NCBI GenBank assembly: GCA_027484125.1
Contig: JAIXUI010000131.1
Location: forward strand, 1-39,267
Origin: Bacteroidota bacterium
GTDB lineage: Bacteria; Bacteroidota; Bacteroidia; UBA7662; JAIXUI01
Direction: 5' to 3'
Length of the DNA stretch: 39,267 nt
Positions within the stretch are counted from its first letter, which is position 1. The number at the start of each line of letters is the position of its first letter. A model generated the notes under the pieces. It did not search any database. It was not told where the DNA came from and saw only the letters and a program-made list of their open reading frames with translations. The translations under genes and the position numbers were made by a program. Shown here one piece after another: positions 25,882 through 33,949 of the stretch.

Positions 25882-26703
25882 ATGGAAACTAGAATCATCA
25901 GCGGTTCGTGGGAAAGTCCCAGCTCTGCGGCTAGAAATGTCATTGTTTTTGAAAACCGGAATAAGTCTTATGGGGCTTACCATCTCCGAAGCAAATACAA
26001 GGACTATGTATCATTGGCTGCCTTAATTGGCATTACTTGCTTCGTGCTTTCCGTAACAGGACCGAAAATTTATGATTTGCTGATCAACAAACCCATTCAC
26101 GCCTCCCCAATTAATCCAAATAAAAACCTAGACCCAACTATTCTTCAACCTCCTCCTCCAACAGAAAAAAAACTCAACAAACCTCCGGATGTTGAATTTC
26201 AGATAATGAAGCAAATGAGGTTCACCACTCCGATTGTAACCGATAAGGAGGAGTTATACCATGAAATTCCCACTTTATCAGAACTACAGCATGTTGTTAT
26301 CGGATCTCAGAATGTAGATGGAAGTAGTGTTATTGATTATGAGCCCATCGCTTTCACTGACAATACACTCACTGAAGAACCTGCTACAACCACTTACAAA
26401 TTCGTTGAACAATTTCCCGAATTCCCTGGTGACGAGGCTGAGTTAATAAAGTTTATCAACAAAAACATCCAATACCCAAGCATTGCCAGAGAAAATGGCA
26501 TTGCCGGGCAAGTGGTATTGGCCTTTGTTGTGAGTGCTGATGGCTCAATTAGTGGGGTAAAAGTTCTGAGAGACATTGGTGGTGGATGTGCAGAAGAAGC
26601 CATCAGAATGGTGAATAAAATGCCCAAATGGATTCCCGGCAAACAGAACGGTCGAGAAGTTAATGTGGAGTTCAACCTTCCTATTAACTTCGAACTTCGC
26701 TAA
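25882..26703 (+). CDS. tonB: Energy transducer TonB, paralogue 2
   Basis: A 273-residue TonB closely related to the one ending at 25225. The cytoplasmic N-terminus and membrane helix (METRIISGSWESPSSAARN, then FENRNKSYGAYHLRSKYKDY) and the C-terminal domain (about residues 175-273, ending NLPINFELR) align almost residue by residue. The periplasmic linker (about residues 70-170) has diverged strongly and is poorer in acidic residues. It has no ExbB or ExbD of its own and is cut off from the first cluster by a strong terminator, so it is probably transcribed separately and shares the upstream motor. No clear TAnnTTTG promoter was found just upstream. A terminator follows 20 nt after the stop. 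Confidence 0.92.
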   Translation: METRIISGSWESPSSAARNVIVFENRNKSYGAYHLRSKYKDYVSLAALIGITCFVLSVTGPKIYDLLINKPIHASPINPNKNLDPTILQPPPPTEKKLNKPPDVEFQIMKQMRFTTPIVTDKEELYHEIPTLSELQHVVIGSQNVDGSSVIDYEPIAFTDNTLTEEPATTTYKFVEQFPEFPGDEAELIKFINKNIQYPSIARENGIAGQVVLAFVVSADGSISGVKVLRDIGGGCAEEAIRMVNKMPKWIPGKQNGREVNVEFNLPINFELR

Positions 26704-26723
26704 TCACTAAATTAGCATCATCG

Positions 26724-26761
26724 AAAGAGGTTGTTTTCTTGAGGAAGCAACCTCTTTTTTT
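26724..26761 (+). terminator. Intrinsic terminator after the second tonB
   Basis: Arms AAAGAGGTTG (26724-26733) and CAACCTCTTT (26748-26757), loop 14 nt, followed by a run of T residues to 26761. A TTG-initiated extension of the next frame would begin inside the loop (26739), which argues against that start. Confidence 0.88.
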
Positions 26762-26777
26762 ACCCTCTCTTCAACAC

Positions 26778-26960
26778 ATGAAAGCACTACGCTACTTTGG
26801 GTTATTCATGATACTGCTCTATTTAGCCGGCGGTATTGGATTAGTAACCAGAATGATTCAGTTTAAAATCTTTGATCCGCAAACCCAAATCTTCATTGGC
26901 ATTTTTTGCATCGTTTATGCGATATTCAGATACACCAGATGGAGAAAACTACCGTTCTAA
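26778..26960 (+). CDS. Small two-helix membrane protein, unknown function
   Basis: A 60-residue protein starting MKALRYFGLFMILLYLAGG. It has two hydrophobic segments (about residues 7-24 and 34-50) and a short basic C-terminus (RYTRWRKLPF). The ATG at 26778 is just after the terminator of tonB, and the stop is 4 nt before the PstS-like gene, so the two are probably co-transcribed and perhaps translationally coupled. I recognise no family by name. It is likely real because of its spacing, its hydrophobic pattern and its place in the cluster. Confidence 0.65.
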   Translation: MKALRYFGLFMILLYLAGGIGLVTRMIQFKIFDPQTQIFIGIFCIVYAIFRYTRWRKLPF

Positions 26961-26964
26961 GGTT

Positions 26965-27909
26965 ATGAAACGCATAGGATTAGGCATATTACTCTTGGCC
27001 TTTTTGGCTTCATGCCAACAAAAAAAGACTGGTAACGAGACAGATATCGACACTCCAACTTCAGGAAAAATAACAGGCAGCGTTGATGAGACGCTTCGAC
27101 CATTGATTGACGCTGAACTGTTTGTATTTCAATCTGAGTACAAAAGAGCCCAAATAGAGGTACAATACAAACCGGAAGCAGAAGCCATTCAGGATCTGAT
27201 TGATGGGAAAACTCGGTTTGCTATCACAACAAGAAAACTCTCTGAAGAAGAGAAAAAAATCTTCGAGCAAGACCAAATTAGGCCTCGTGAAGTAAAAATT
27301 GCTATTGATGCCGTAGCACTGATTACTCATCCTGCCTCAAAAGATACCCAGCTAACCTTGGATAAGCTTCAAGGTTTACTGGAAGGAAAATACAAATTGT
27401 CGAAGGACCTTTTCCCTGGAGGGTCTGACCAACCCGTTCAACTGGTGGTAGATAACCAGGGAAGTTCTACTATTCGTCATCTTAAGGATAGCGTGTTTAA
27501 ACTCAATAAAATCCAAGGCTCTGTATTTGCCCTCAAGTCAGGTGAAGAAGTCATTGACTATGTCAATAAAAACAAAAATAGCATCGGCTTAATTGGCGCC
27601 GGCTGGATTTCAGATCGAGATGACTCCACAGCGAATGCCTTTCTTGATAAATTTAAGGTAGTAGAAATCCTCAGTAAAGCAGATGGTGAATACTATAAGC
27701 CGTTCCAAGCTTATCTCGCACTTCGCTCTTACCCGCTTCATCGTACCGTTTATTACCTCCTCAGAGAACCAAGAACAGGGTTAGGAACCGGATTTTCAAA
27801 CTTTTTAGCCAGTGATAAAGGTCAAAGAATTGTGTTAAAATCAGGATTAGTGCCTGCAACCATGCCGGTAAGGTTGATAAAAGTGAAGAAAACTGAACGC
27901 GAACGATAA
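26965..27909 (+). CDS. PstS-like substrate-binding lipoprotein
   Basis: A 314-residue lipoprotein: MKRIGLGILLLAFLASC has a lipobox with Cys17. The mature part resembles periplasmic phosphate-binding proteins of the PstS/PBP-like family: an early SVDETLRPLIDAELFVFQSEY segment, a FAITTRKLSEEE strand, a VALITHPAS hinge, and NQGSSTIRHL, a serine-rich ligand loop like that of PstS. The C-terminal LASDKGQRIVLKSGLVPATMPVRLI is common to the family. No pstC, pstA, pstB or phoU is nearby. It sits between TonB and a TPR protein, so a role in the TonB system or in sensing a small anion is possible. I chose the ATG at 26965 because it creates the lipoprotein signal. Confidence 0.85.
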   Translation: MKRIGLGILLLAFLASCQQKKTGNETDIDTPTSGKITGSVDETLRPLIDAELFVFQSEYKRAQIEVQYKPEAEAIQDLIDGKTRFAITTRKLSEEEKKIFEQDQIRPREVKIAIDAVALITHPASKDTQLTLDKLQGLLEGKYKLSKDLFPGGSDQPVQLVVDNQGSSTIRHLKDSVFKLNKIQGSVFALKSGEEVIDYVNKNKNSIGLIGAGWISDRDDSTANAFLDKFKVVEILSKADGEYYKPFQAYLALRSYPLHRTVYYLLREPRTGLGTGFSNFLASDKGQRIVLKSGLVPATMPVRLIKVKKTERER

Positions 27910-27947
27910 ATCTTTTAACCATTTCTTTTCTACTCCTCACACTTGGC

Positions 27948-27955
27948 TATTTTTG
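27948..27955 (+). promoter_or_regulatory. Possible -7 promoter element of the TPR gene
   Basis: TATTTTTG fits TAnnTTTG and lies 34 nt before the TPR gene's ATG, in the 80-nt gap after the PstS-like gene. There is no clear TTTG box upstream, so this is tentative. Confidence 0.35.
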
Positions 27956-27989
27956 GCCAGCTTTTTGAAAATAGACCGAAAACGAACTC

Positions 27990-29579
27990 ATGAAACGCTT
28001 ACTTCTTGTAGCCGCCCTTGCACTTGCTGCTTGGGATACTAATGCTCAGCAAAACCTGAGTGCTGCAATGCGCGATTACGAACTTGAAAAGTATAATTCC
28101 GCACTTGCTAAATTCCAACAGGCTGCTGAAGCCGATACCGCCAACCTATGGGCTTGGTATTATGCCGGTGTTACTGCACTTCAATTGGAACAACTCAACA
28201 AAGCGGAAGAGTTTTTCCAACGGGGAATGCGGGCTAATCCCAACCACCCCCTAAACTTTGCCGGATTAGGCCAACTTCAAAATCGCAAGCAGCAACTTGA
28301 TGCAGCTTCTGCAACTTTTGCGGCTGTTAGCCAAAAATCACTAGGCAATCGCAAGTTTAAAGACGGAGAAGTGTATGCTGTTCTTGCTCAAGCACTTACA
28401 GATGGCGATCGCAAAGACACCGCCAATGCTTTTGCTATGGAATCTAAAGCGTTAGAACTCGCTCCAAAAAGCCCTGCTGCTTTATATGCTATCGGCCTAA
28501 TGCGTAAGCAAATCGACGATAATGGCAATGCCGTAAAATACTTCGAACGTGCTTTCACTTTTGACCCTAAAATGGCCAAAGCCATGTGGGAATGCGGTGC
28601 GCTCTTTATTGACGCCAGAAATATTGAACTTGGTAAAGAATACATCAACAAAGCCATCGCCGCTGATGAAAACTTCGCTCCTGCCTACCGCGAACTTGCA
28701 GATGTAAACTTTGCTCAAAAAGACCAGGCTTCTGCCACTTCTAACTTTGGCAGATACCTCTCTATGACTGAACCTACCCCTAAATCCATGCTGAAATATG
28801 CTTCCTTCCAGTTGCTTCTCGGTAAAAACAAAGAAGCTATGGAAGAAGTCTATAAAACCATGGCCGTAGATTCTACCAACATCTATGTGTACAGAATCTT
28901 AGGACGATCTGCTTATGAAACCGCGAAGTACGATACAGCTTTGTATGCCTACAATAAATTCTTCGCTGGTGTTAATCCTGCCAAAATTCGCTACGATGAC
29001 TACCTCTATCTCGGTAAAATCAACTTGGCTAAAGGACTTGATGCTGATGCTCAGGCAGCTTTCAATAAAGCAATTTCGGTTGACTCTACTAAAGCCAGTG
29101 AATTGAATAAAACACTTCTCGATTTCTTCAGAGCCAATAAAAACTACGCTAAAGAAGCTGAGGTGCTTACCAACATCATCGCAAAATCAACAAAGAAAAA
29201 TCCTAATGACTTGTTTGCTTTAGGTAGAGCCTATTACAACCAGAAGGATTATGTAAAAGCAGATACTGTTTTTGCTCAACTGATAGAGCTAAAACCTGAC
29301 TATATTCCAGGTCATTTGTATAGGGCACGCTGCAACTACAGCAATCAAGCTACTGCTAAGTCGCTCTTCGAAAACATGATTGCTAAAATTGGCAGCATTG
29401 AAGGAGGTAACGACAAATACAAGCGTGAACTGAAAGAAGCTTACACTTACCTGGGTTCCTTGGCCTACAACGCCAAAGATAAAAATGCTGCAAAAGATTA
29501 TTTTGGAAAGGTTTTAGCCATAGATCCTAACGATGCAACTGCGAAAGAAGCTGTAGCTAACTTAGCCAAGATGAAATAA
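27990..29579 (+). CDS. Exported tetratricopeptide repeat protein
   Basis: A 529-residue protein with a signal peptide (MKRLLLVAALALAAWDTNAQ) and a mature part made almost entirely of TPR repeats, in the pattern W..Y..G..(A/Y)...A...F..A...P. Clear examples are LWAWYYAGVTALQLEQLNKAEEFFQRGMRANP, KSPAALYAIGLMRKQIDDNGNAVKYFERAFTFDP, and the final YLGSLAYNAKDKNAAKDYFGKVLAIDP. It probably acts as a periplasmic or outer-membrane-facing scaffold. It ends the exbB-exbD-exbD-tonB-PstS-like-TPR set, a gene order I recall as conserved in Flavobacteriia, which points to shared function. No catalytic domain was seen. A strong bidirectional terminator follows. Confidence 0.9.
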   Translation: MKRLLLVAALALAAWDTNAQQNLSAAMRDYELEKYNSALAKFQQAAEADTANLWAWYYAGVTALQLEQLNKAEEFFQRGMRANPNHPLNFAGLGQLQNRKQQLDAASATFAAVSQKSLGNRKFKDGEVYAVLAQALTDGDRKDTANAFAMESKALELAPKSPAALYAIGLMRKQIDDNGNAVKYFERAFTFDPKMAKAMWECGALFIDARNIELGKEYINKAIAADENFAPAYRELADVNFAQKDQASATSNFGRYLSMTEPTPKSMLKYASFQLLLGKNKEAMEEVYKTMAVDSTNIYVYRILGRSAYETAKYDTALYAYNKFFAGVNPAKIRYDDYLYLGKINLAKGLDADAQAAFNKAISVDSTKASELNKTLLDFFRANKNYAKEAEVLTNIIAKSTKKNPNDLFALGRAYYNQKDYVKADTVFAQLIELKPDYIPGHLYRARCNYSNQATAKSLFENMIAKIGSIEGGNDKYKRELKEAYTYLGSLAYNAKDKNAAKDYFGKVLAIDPNDATAKEAVANLAKMK

Positions 29580-29598
29580 CCCTAGAATGAACACACTC

Positions 29599-29632
29599 AA
29601 AAAAGCCTGAATCTTCGATTCAGGCTTTTTTG
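29599..29632. terminator. Bidirectional terminator between the TPR and DUF2892 genes
   Basis: AAAAAAGCCTGAATC pairs with GATTCAGGCTTTTTT around a TTC loop, with T-tracts on both strands. It lies 19 nt after the TPR stop and directly next to the stop of the convergent DUF2892 gene (29633), so it can end both transcripts. Confidence 0.92.
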
Positions 29633-29845
29633 TTAAGCAGCAGAGTTGGATTTGCAAGTAGTAATTCCCACAAGAAGATACAAGGGACAAAAACTAACTA
29701 AACTGGTTATAACAAAAATGAATGCAACAATTAATGCTGCAATCCCAAGGACTCCTTCAATGCTACCACTGACATACAAAGCGGCAAGTACCGCAGCTAC
29801 TATCACTCGTACTACCCTATCGGTAGTTCCCATATTTGTTTTCAT
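29633..29845 (-). CDS. DUF2892 (YgaP-type membrane domain) protein
   Basis: A 70-residue protein resembling the DUF2892 family: MGTTDRVVRVIVAAVLAALYVSG, then two helices (VLGIAALIVAFIFVITSLVSF) and the C-terminal CPLYLLVGITTC with two conserved cysteines. The family name recalls the membrane domain attached to rhodanese in YgaP, but no rhodanese is present here; the function is unknown. The ATG at 29845 (MKTNMGTTDR) is preferred over a longer frame because the family starts there and a promoter-like element lies between the two. It follows the SUF operon on the same strand but appears to have its own promoter. Confidence 0.82.
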   Translation of the reverse strand: MKTNMGTTDRVVRVIVAAVLAALYVSGSIEGVLGIAALIVAFIFVITSLVSFCPLYLLVGITTCKSNSAA

Positions 29846-29863
29846 GACCACAGGTTTAATTAT

Positions 29864-29896
29864 CAAATGTAGATAATTATATCCAATAGTCACAAT
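29864..29896 (-). promoter_or_regulatory. Probable promoter of the DUF2892 gene
   Basis: On the minus strand TACATTTG (29871-29864) is an exact TAnnTTTG match. ATTG (29896-29893) sits 21 nt upstream, a fair -33 box at accepted spacing. The -7 element lies 18 nt before the ATG. Confidence 0.6.
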
Positions 29897-29916
29897 TATA
29901 TAAGCTCAGGGAGATG

Positions 29917-30243
29917 CTACAGATATCCTAACTCAAACTTGGCTGCTTCACTCATCAAATCCATGCTCCAGGGTGGATCAAAAGTCAGTTCAACCTTAAC
30001 GCTTTTGACACCAACAAGACCTTTTATTTTACCTTCTACTTCTCCAGGAAGTGTTCCTGCTACAGGACAAGCAGGTGAAGTAAGCGTCATAAGAACATCC
30101 ACATGACCTTCTAAACTTACTTTTACTTCGTAAACCAATCCAAGTTCATAGATATTTACCGGGATTTCAGGGTCATACACTGTTTTCAGAAGTTCGATTA
30201 CATCATTCTGAATCTCAGCGAAACTAGGTTCTGGACTATTCAT
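29917..30243 (-). CDS. DUF59 (MIP18/PaaD-like) iron-sulfur assembly protein
   Basis: A 108-residue protein of the DUF59 family linked to iron-sulfur cluster maturation (SufT/PaaD/MIP18-like). Signature segments are YDPEIPVNIYELGLVYEV, MTLTSPACPVAGTLPGEV with the conserved cysteine, and VELTFDPPWSMDLMSEAAKFELGYL. It is the last gene of the suf operon and overlaps sufE by 4 nt (ATGA), so it is probably translated together with it. It likely acts as a cluster carrier or targeting factor. Confidence 0.92.
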   Translation of the reverse strand: MNSPEPSFAEIQNDVIELLKTVYDPEIPVNIYELGLVYEVKVSLEGHVDVLMTLTSPACPVAGTLPGEVEGKIKGLVGVKSVKVELTFDPPWSMDLMSEAAKFELGYL

Positions 30244-30677
30244 TGTGCTGATGCTGTTTGTTGAGCATAAACTTTGGCTTCCATTCTGATTTGCTTCAGC
30301 ATGGAAGCAAGGCCATTCGCACGGTTAGGAGAAAGGTGACTATCTAATCCTATCTCTTTAATGAAATTCAAAGGTGCATGGAGAATGTCTTCTGGAGTTT
30401 GATTATTCAGCACTTTCACCAATAAAGCAACCAGACCTTTAGATATTAAAGCATCGCTATCGGCTTCCAATACCACCTTTTTATCTTGAGATAAGTGGCT
30501 TTTTAACCAAACTTTCGATTGACAACCTTGTATCCTATATTGTTCTGTCTTGAACTCATCAGGAAAAGGACTTAATTCCTTACCAAGGTCCATGAGCAAG
30601 TTGTACTTGTCCGCCCAATCATCCAGAAAGGAAAAGTCTGCAATGATGGCTTCTTCTATTTCTGCTATGCTTTTCAT
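30240..30677 (-). CDS. sufE: SufE cysteine desulfuration protein
   Basis: A 145-residue protein that accepts persulfide sulfur from SufS. The active cysteine is Cys52 in QYRIQGCQSKVWL. The following ADSDALISKGLVALLVKVLNNQTPEDIL segment is typical of SufE. It overlaps sufS by 4 nt and the DUF59 gene by 4 nt. Confidence 0.95.
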   Translation of the reverse strand: MKSIAEIEEAIIADFSFLDDWADKYNLLMDLGKELSPFPDEFKTEQYRIQGCQSKVWLKSHLSQDKKVVLEADSDALISKGLVALLVKVLNNQTPEDILHAPLNFIKEIGLDSHLSPNRANGLASMLKQIRMEAKVYAQQTASAQ

Positions 30678-31894
30678 CGGTTTAACATGGTGGAGGTTTT
30701 TACTAACGCATCTGCAAATAGCGCTATTTCTTCTTCTGTATTGTAAAAAGAAAAGGAAGCTCTACACGTTCCGGGTATTTGAAAACGCTCCATGAGTGGT
30801 TGGGTACAATGATGGCCCGTACGGATAGCAATTCCATACTGATCGAGGATGGTGCCCATGTCATACGGATGAATGCTTCCTATCAAAAATGAAATTACAG
30901 CCGCTTTATCAGGTGCTTCTCCGTAAATCTTAAGATTTTTTACCTCACTAATAGCCTGATTAGCCACCTGAAGAAGGTGTTGCTCACGAGCTGCTATTTG
31001 ATCCATCCCAATATTGGTGAGGTAATCACAAGCTGCTCCCAGCCCGATGGCTTCTGCTATGGAAGGTGTACCTGCTTCAAAACGAAGTGGAACTTCATTA
31101 AAGGTAGTTCCTGAAAAACTAACCTCTTTAATCATATCACCACCTCCCATAAATGGAGGCATTTGCTCTAACAAATCTAATTTTCCGTAAAGAATGCCGA
31201 TTCCAGTGGGTCCGCACATTTTATGTCCAGAAAAAACCACGAAATCAGCTCCAACTTTTGCTACTTCAAGATTAAAATGTGGAACTGCTTGTGCAGCGTC
31301 GAGTGCAATTTTGGCACCGGCGTTGTGAGCAGCTTCAACCAATTCATTTACTGGATTTATTGTTCCCAGTGCATTGGATGTCCATGTCAGCGATACTAAA
31401 CCTACCTGATCGGCAAGTTTGGCATGAAAGTCTTCTAAATCTAACGTACCGTTGTCATGTATGCGACATACTAAAAGACGAAGGTCGGGCCGACGTTTAA
31501 GTAACAGCTGCCAAGGTACAATGTTGGCATGATGCTCCATCTCAGAAATGAGTATCGCTTGACCTTGGGTAAGGAAAGCATCTGCATAGCTCCAAGCGAG
31601 CAGGTTCATACTCTCGGTGGTGCCGCGTGTAAAAATGACTTCCTCAGATTTAGAAGCGCCTATGAATTTAGCAACAGTAGCCCTTGCTTGCTCATACCTA
31701 ACAGTAGCTTCCTGACTCAGTGTGTGAACCCCTCTATGCACATTACTGTGCTCGTATAGCAGGTAGTTACTCATAGCATCAACTACCTGCCGCGGCTTCT
31801 GTGAAGAAGCAGCATTGTCAAGATAAACTAAAGGTCGGCCATTTACCTGGCGGCTAAGAATAGGGAAATCTTGACGTATGGCAGCAATATCCAT
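30674..31894 (-). CDS. sufS: SufS cysteine desulfurase
   Basis: A 406-residue PLP enzyme that takes sulfur from cysteine for cluster assembly. The N-terminal YLDNAASSQKP block, the H-residue segment SEMEHHANIVPW, the PLP-binding Lys225 in FSGHKMCGPTGIG, and the persulfide-forming Cys363 in RTGHHCTQPLM are all present. The short RTGHHC loop is that of the group II SufS type. The start shares one base with the sufD stop. Length and motifs are normal. Confidence 0.97.
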   Translation of the reverse strand: MDIAAIRQDFPILSRQVNGRPLVYLDNAASSQKPRQVVDAMSNYLLYEHSNVHRGVHTLSQEATVRYEQARATVAKFIGASKSEEVIFTRGTTESMNLLAWSYADAFLTQGQAILISEMEHHANIVPWQLLLKRRPDLRLLVCRIHDNGTLDLEDFHAKLADQVGLVSLTWTSNALGTINPVNELVEAAHNAGAKIALDAAQAVPHFNLEVAKVGADFVVFSGHKMCGPTGIGILYGKLDLLEQMPPFMGGGDMIKEVSFSGTTFNEVPLRFEAGTPSIAEAIGLGAACDYLTNIGMDQIAAREQHLLQVANQAISEVKNLKIYGEAPDKAAVISFLIGSIHPYDMGTILDQYGIAIRTGHHCTQPLMERFQIPGTCRASFSFYNTEEEIALFADALVKTSTMLNR

Positions 31895-33177
31895 CAGGAA
31901 AGTTGAGATAAACGCTGACTTAAACTATCGTACAAGGGTTCTCTAAGTGACTCCAAAGAAACACGGTCAATAATTTCTCCAGCAAAGGCCAATAACAATA
32001 ACTTTCTAGCTTCTGTTTCGGAGATACCTCTTGCTCTTAGGTAAAACAATTCCTGTCCATCCACTTGACCTACCGTTGCACCATGGGAACATTTCACATC
32101 GTCGGCGTAAATCTCTAGTTGAGGTTTGGCATAAACGAGTGCATGATCGCCTAGGAGAAGCGTGTTATTACTTTGATAAGCATTGGTTTTTTGAGCATCC
32201 TGACGCACCATAACCTTGCCGTTGAAAACAGCTTTACCATGTCCAGCCACAATGCCTTTGTAAGTTTCATTGCTTTCACAATGTGGCACTGCGTGGTCAA
32301 CTAAAGTGTGATTATCGATAAGGTTTTCGGAATCGGCTAAATAAAGGCCGTTGTAGCCAGTCCAACAGTTGTTTCCTAAATGAACTGTTTCTAGGTTATT
32401 TCTCACCAACTTTCCAGACCAAGTTAGCGTATCATTGAGGTAAGACGAATCTCGTTCTTGCTCAACCCTTGTCAAGGAAATAGAACACGATTCAGATAAG
32501 GAAGTTTGTAAGTTGAGGTGTTCCAGTTTAGATTGGCCATCCAGGCTAATTTCATGCATAGGAACAACCACTGGTGATTTTCCTGTAACCACCCATTTTT
32601 CAATCAGGGTGGCCTGTGCATTTTTTTCTAACCTTACGAGGTTGCGAAAATTAGCCTCGATAACCAATTCCTGCTCATCGAAAAGGTAGAGCACAAAAAT
32701 AGGTTTATCTAGGATCACACCTTTTTCAACATGAAGTCCGTAACCTTCCTTCAACAAAGCGGTATTTCTTGCAGTGAAACGGTTTTCTCCCGTCTTAATC
32801 AGTTTGCCTATTAAACCAGCTAACGCAGAGTTAGCTCCAGTCACTTCTTCAATTGGACCCAAGGTTGTACCTTGAGGTAAACTTTGATATCGAGATAAAT
32901 CCTTCCTGAAAACACCATTGTGCCACACCAACAGGTGAGCATCAAGACCAATGAATAAGTGCTCCCTGATATCAGGACTTATTGGTATTTGAGTAAGTTG
33001 AAGGTTTTCAGGAGTTATCGTTGTTTGAGAAGTAAGCGCTCTTAACGGCGTGTACTTCCACTCTTCGTCACGTACGGTGGGGAATGGCAACGAAGATTCG
33101 ACTTCCTTGGCCTCAGCAATGAGACTGGAAAACTGATTTTGCCATGAAACGGCTAGTTCAGACTCGGGCAAGCTCAT
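31894..33177 (-). CDS. sufD: SufD, Fe-S cluster scaffold component
   Basis: A 427-residue SufB/SufD-family protein that forms the SufBCD scaffold. The beta-helix core and the C-terminal block KCSHGATVGQVDGQELFYLRARGISETEARKLLLLAFAGEII are diagnostic. I chose the ATG at 33177 (MSLPESELAV), which overlaps the sufC stop as ATGA; the longer frame from 33204 starts with TTG inside sufC. Confidence 0.94.
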   Translation of the reverse strand: MSLPESELAVSWQNQFSSLIAEAKEVESSLPFPTVRDEEWKYTPLRALTSQTTITPENLQLTQIPISPDIREHLFIGLDAHLLVWHNGVFRKDLSRYQSLPQGTTLGPIEEVTGANSALAGLIGKLIKTGENRFTARNTALLKEGYGLHVEKGVILDKPIFVLYLFDEQELVIEANFRNLVRLEKNAQATLIEKWVVTGKSPVVVPMHEISLDGQSKLEHLNLQTSLSESCSISLTRVEQERDSSYLNDTLTWSGKLVRNNLETVHLGNNCWTGYNGLYLADSENLIDNHTLVDHAVPHCESNETYKGIVAGHGKAVFNGKVMVRQDAQKTNAYQSNNTLLLGDHALVYAKPQLEIYADDVKCSHGATVGQVDGQELFYLRARGISETEARKLLLLAFAGEIIDRVSLESLREPLYDSLSQRLSQLS

Positions 33178-33929
33178 GCAGTTTGTGTTTCCTGAATGAC
33201 CCAATCATACCCTTTTTCTTCTAGTTCCAGCGCTAGTGTTTTATCACCGGAACGAATGATTCTTCCATCGTACAACACGTGTACAAAGTCAGGCACGATA
33301 TAATCCAATAAACGCTGATAGTGAGTAATCACGAGGAAAGCATTATCGCTATTTCTCAACTGATTGACTCCATCTGCAACAGCACGCAGCGCATCAATGT
33401 CAAGACCACTGTCAGTTTCATCTAAGATTGCTAATTTGGGATTGAGCATTGCAAGCTGAAAAATTTCATTTCGCTTCTTCTCCCCTCCTGAAAAACCCTG
33501 ATTGACAGCTCTTTTCATCAACTCTGGCTTCAGCCCAACCATTTCGGCTTTCTCCCGCATCATTTTAAGAAATGCTGCTGCCTCTACTGGAGCTTCACCG
33601 CGGTATTTACGTTGTTCGTTAATTGCGGTTTTTAAGAAATTGGTATTAGAAACACCCGGAATTTCAACCGGATATTGGAACGCCAAGAAAATTCCTTCTG
33701 CAGCACGTTCTTCAGGTTCCAATTCCAACATTTCTTTGCCATTGAAGATGATTTCACCTTCAGTAACCTCATACCCTTCTTTTCCTGCAACTACAGAAGA
33801 AAGCGTGCTTTTTCCTGATCCATTAGGGCCCATAATGGCATGAACCTCACCTGGATTGATTTGTAAATTTATACCCTTCAGGATTTCTTTTTCCTCAATT
33901 CGGGCTTTAAGTCCGTTGATTGTCAACAT
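33174..33929 (-). CDS. sufC: SufC ATPase
   Basis: A 251-residue ABC-type ATPase that powers SufBCD. Walker A is GPNGSGKST (about residues 34-42), the signature motif is FSGGEKKRNE, and Walker B is LAILDETDSGLD, with the family-typical Asp-Glu. A His-switch segment ITHYQRLLDYIVPDFVHVL follows. No membrane domain is present, as expected for SufC. It starts 20 nt after sufB and overlaps sufD by 4 nt. Confidence 0.97.
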   Translation of the reverse strand: MLTINGLKARIEEKEILKGINLQINPGEVHAIMGPNGSGKSTLSSVVAGKEGYEVTEGEIIFNGKEMLELEPEERAAEGIFLAFQYPVEIPGVSNTNFLKTAINEQRKYRGEAPVEAAAFLKMMREKAEMVGLKPELMKRAVNQGFSGGEKKRNEIFQLAMLNPKLAILDETDSGLDIDALRAVADGVNQLRNSDNAFLVITHYQRLLDYIVPDFVHVLYDGRIIRSGDKTLALELEEKGYDWVIQETQTA

Positions 33930-33949
33930 GTTATTAAATTCAAATTCGT

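Noticed and set aside
26965-27909. Phosphate ABC transporter locus
   Set aside because: Only the binding-protein-like lipoprotein is present; there are no permease, ATPase or phoU genes, so a pst operon call is not supported.
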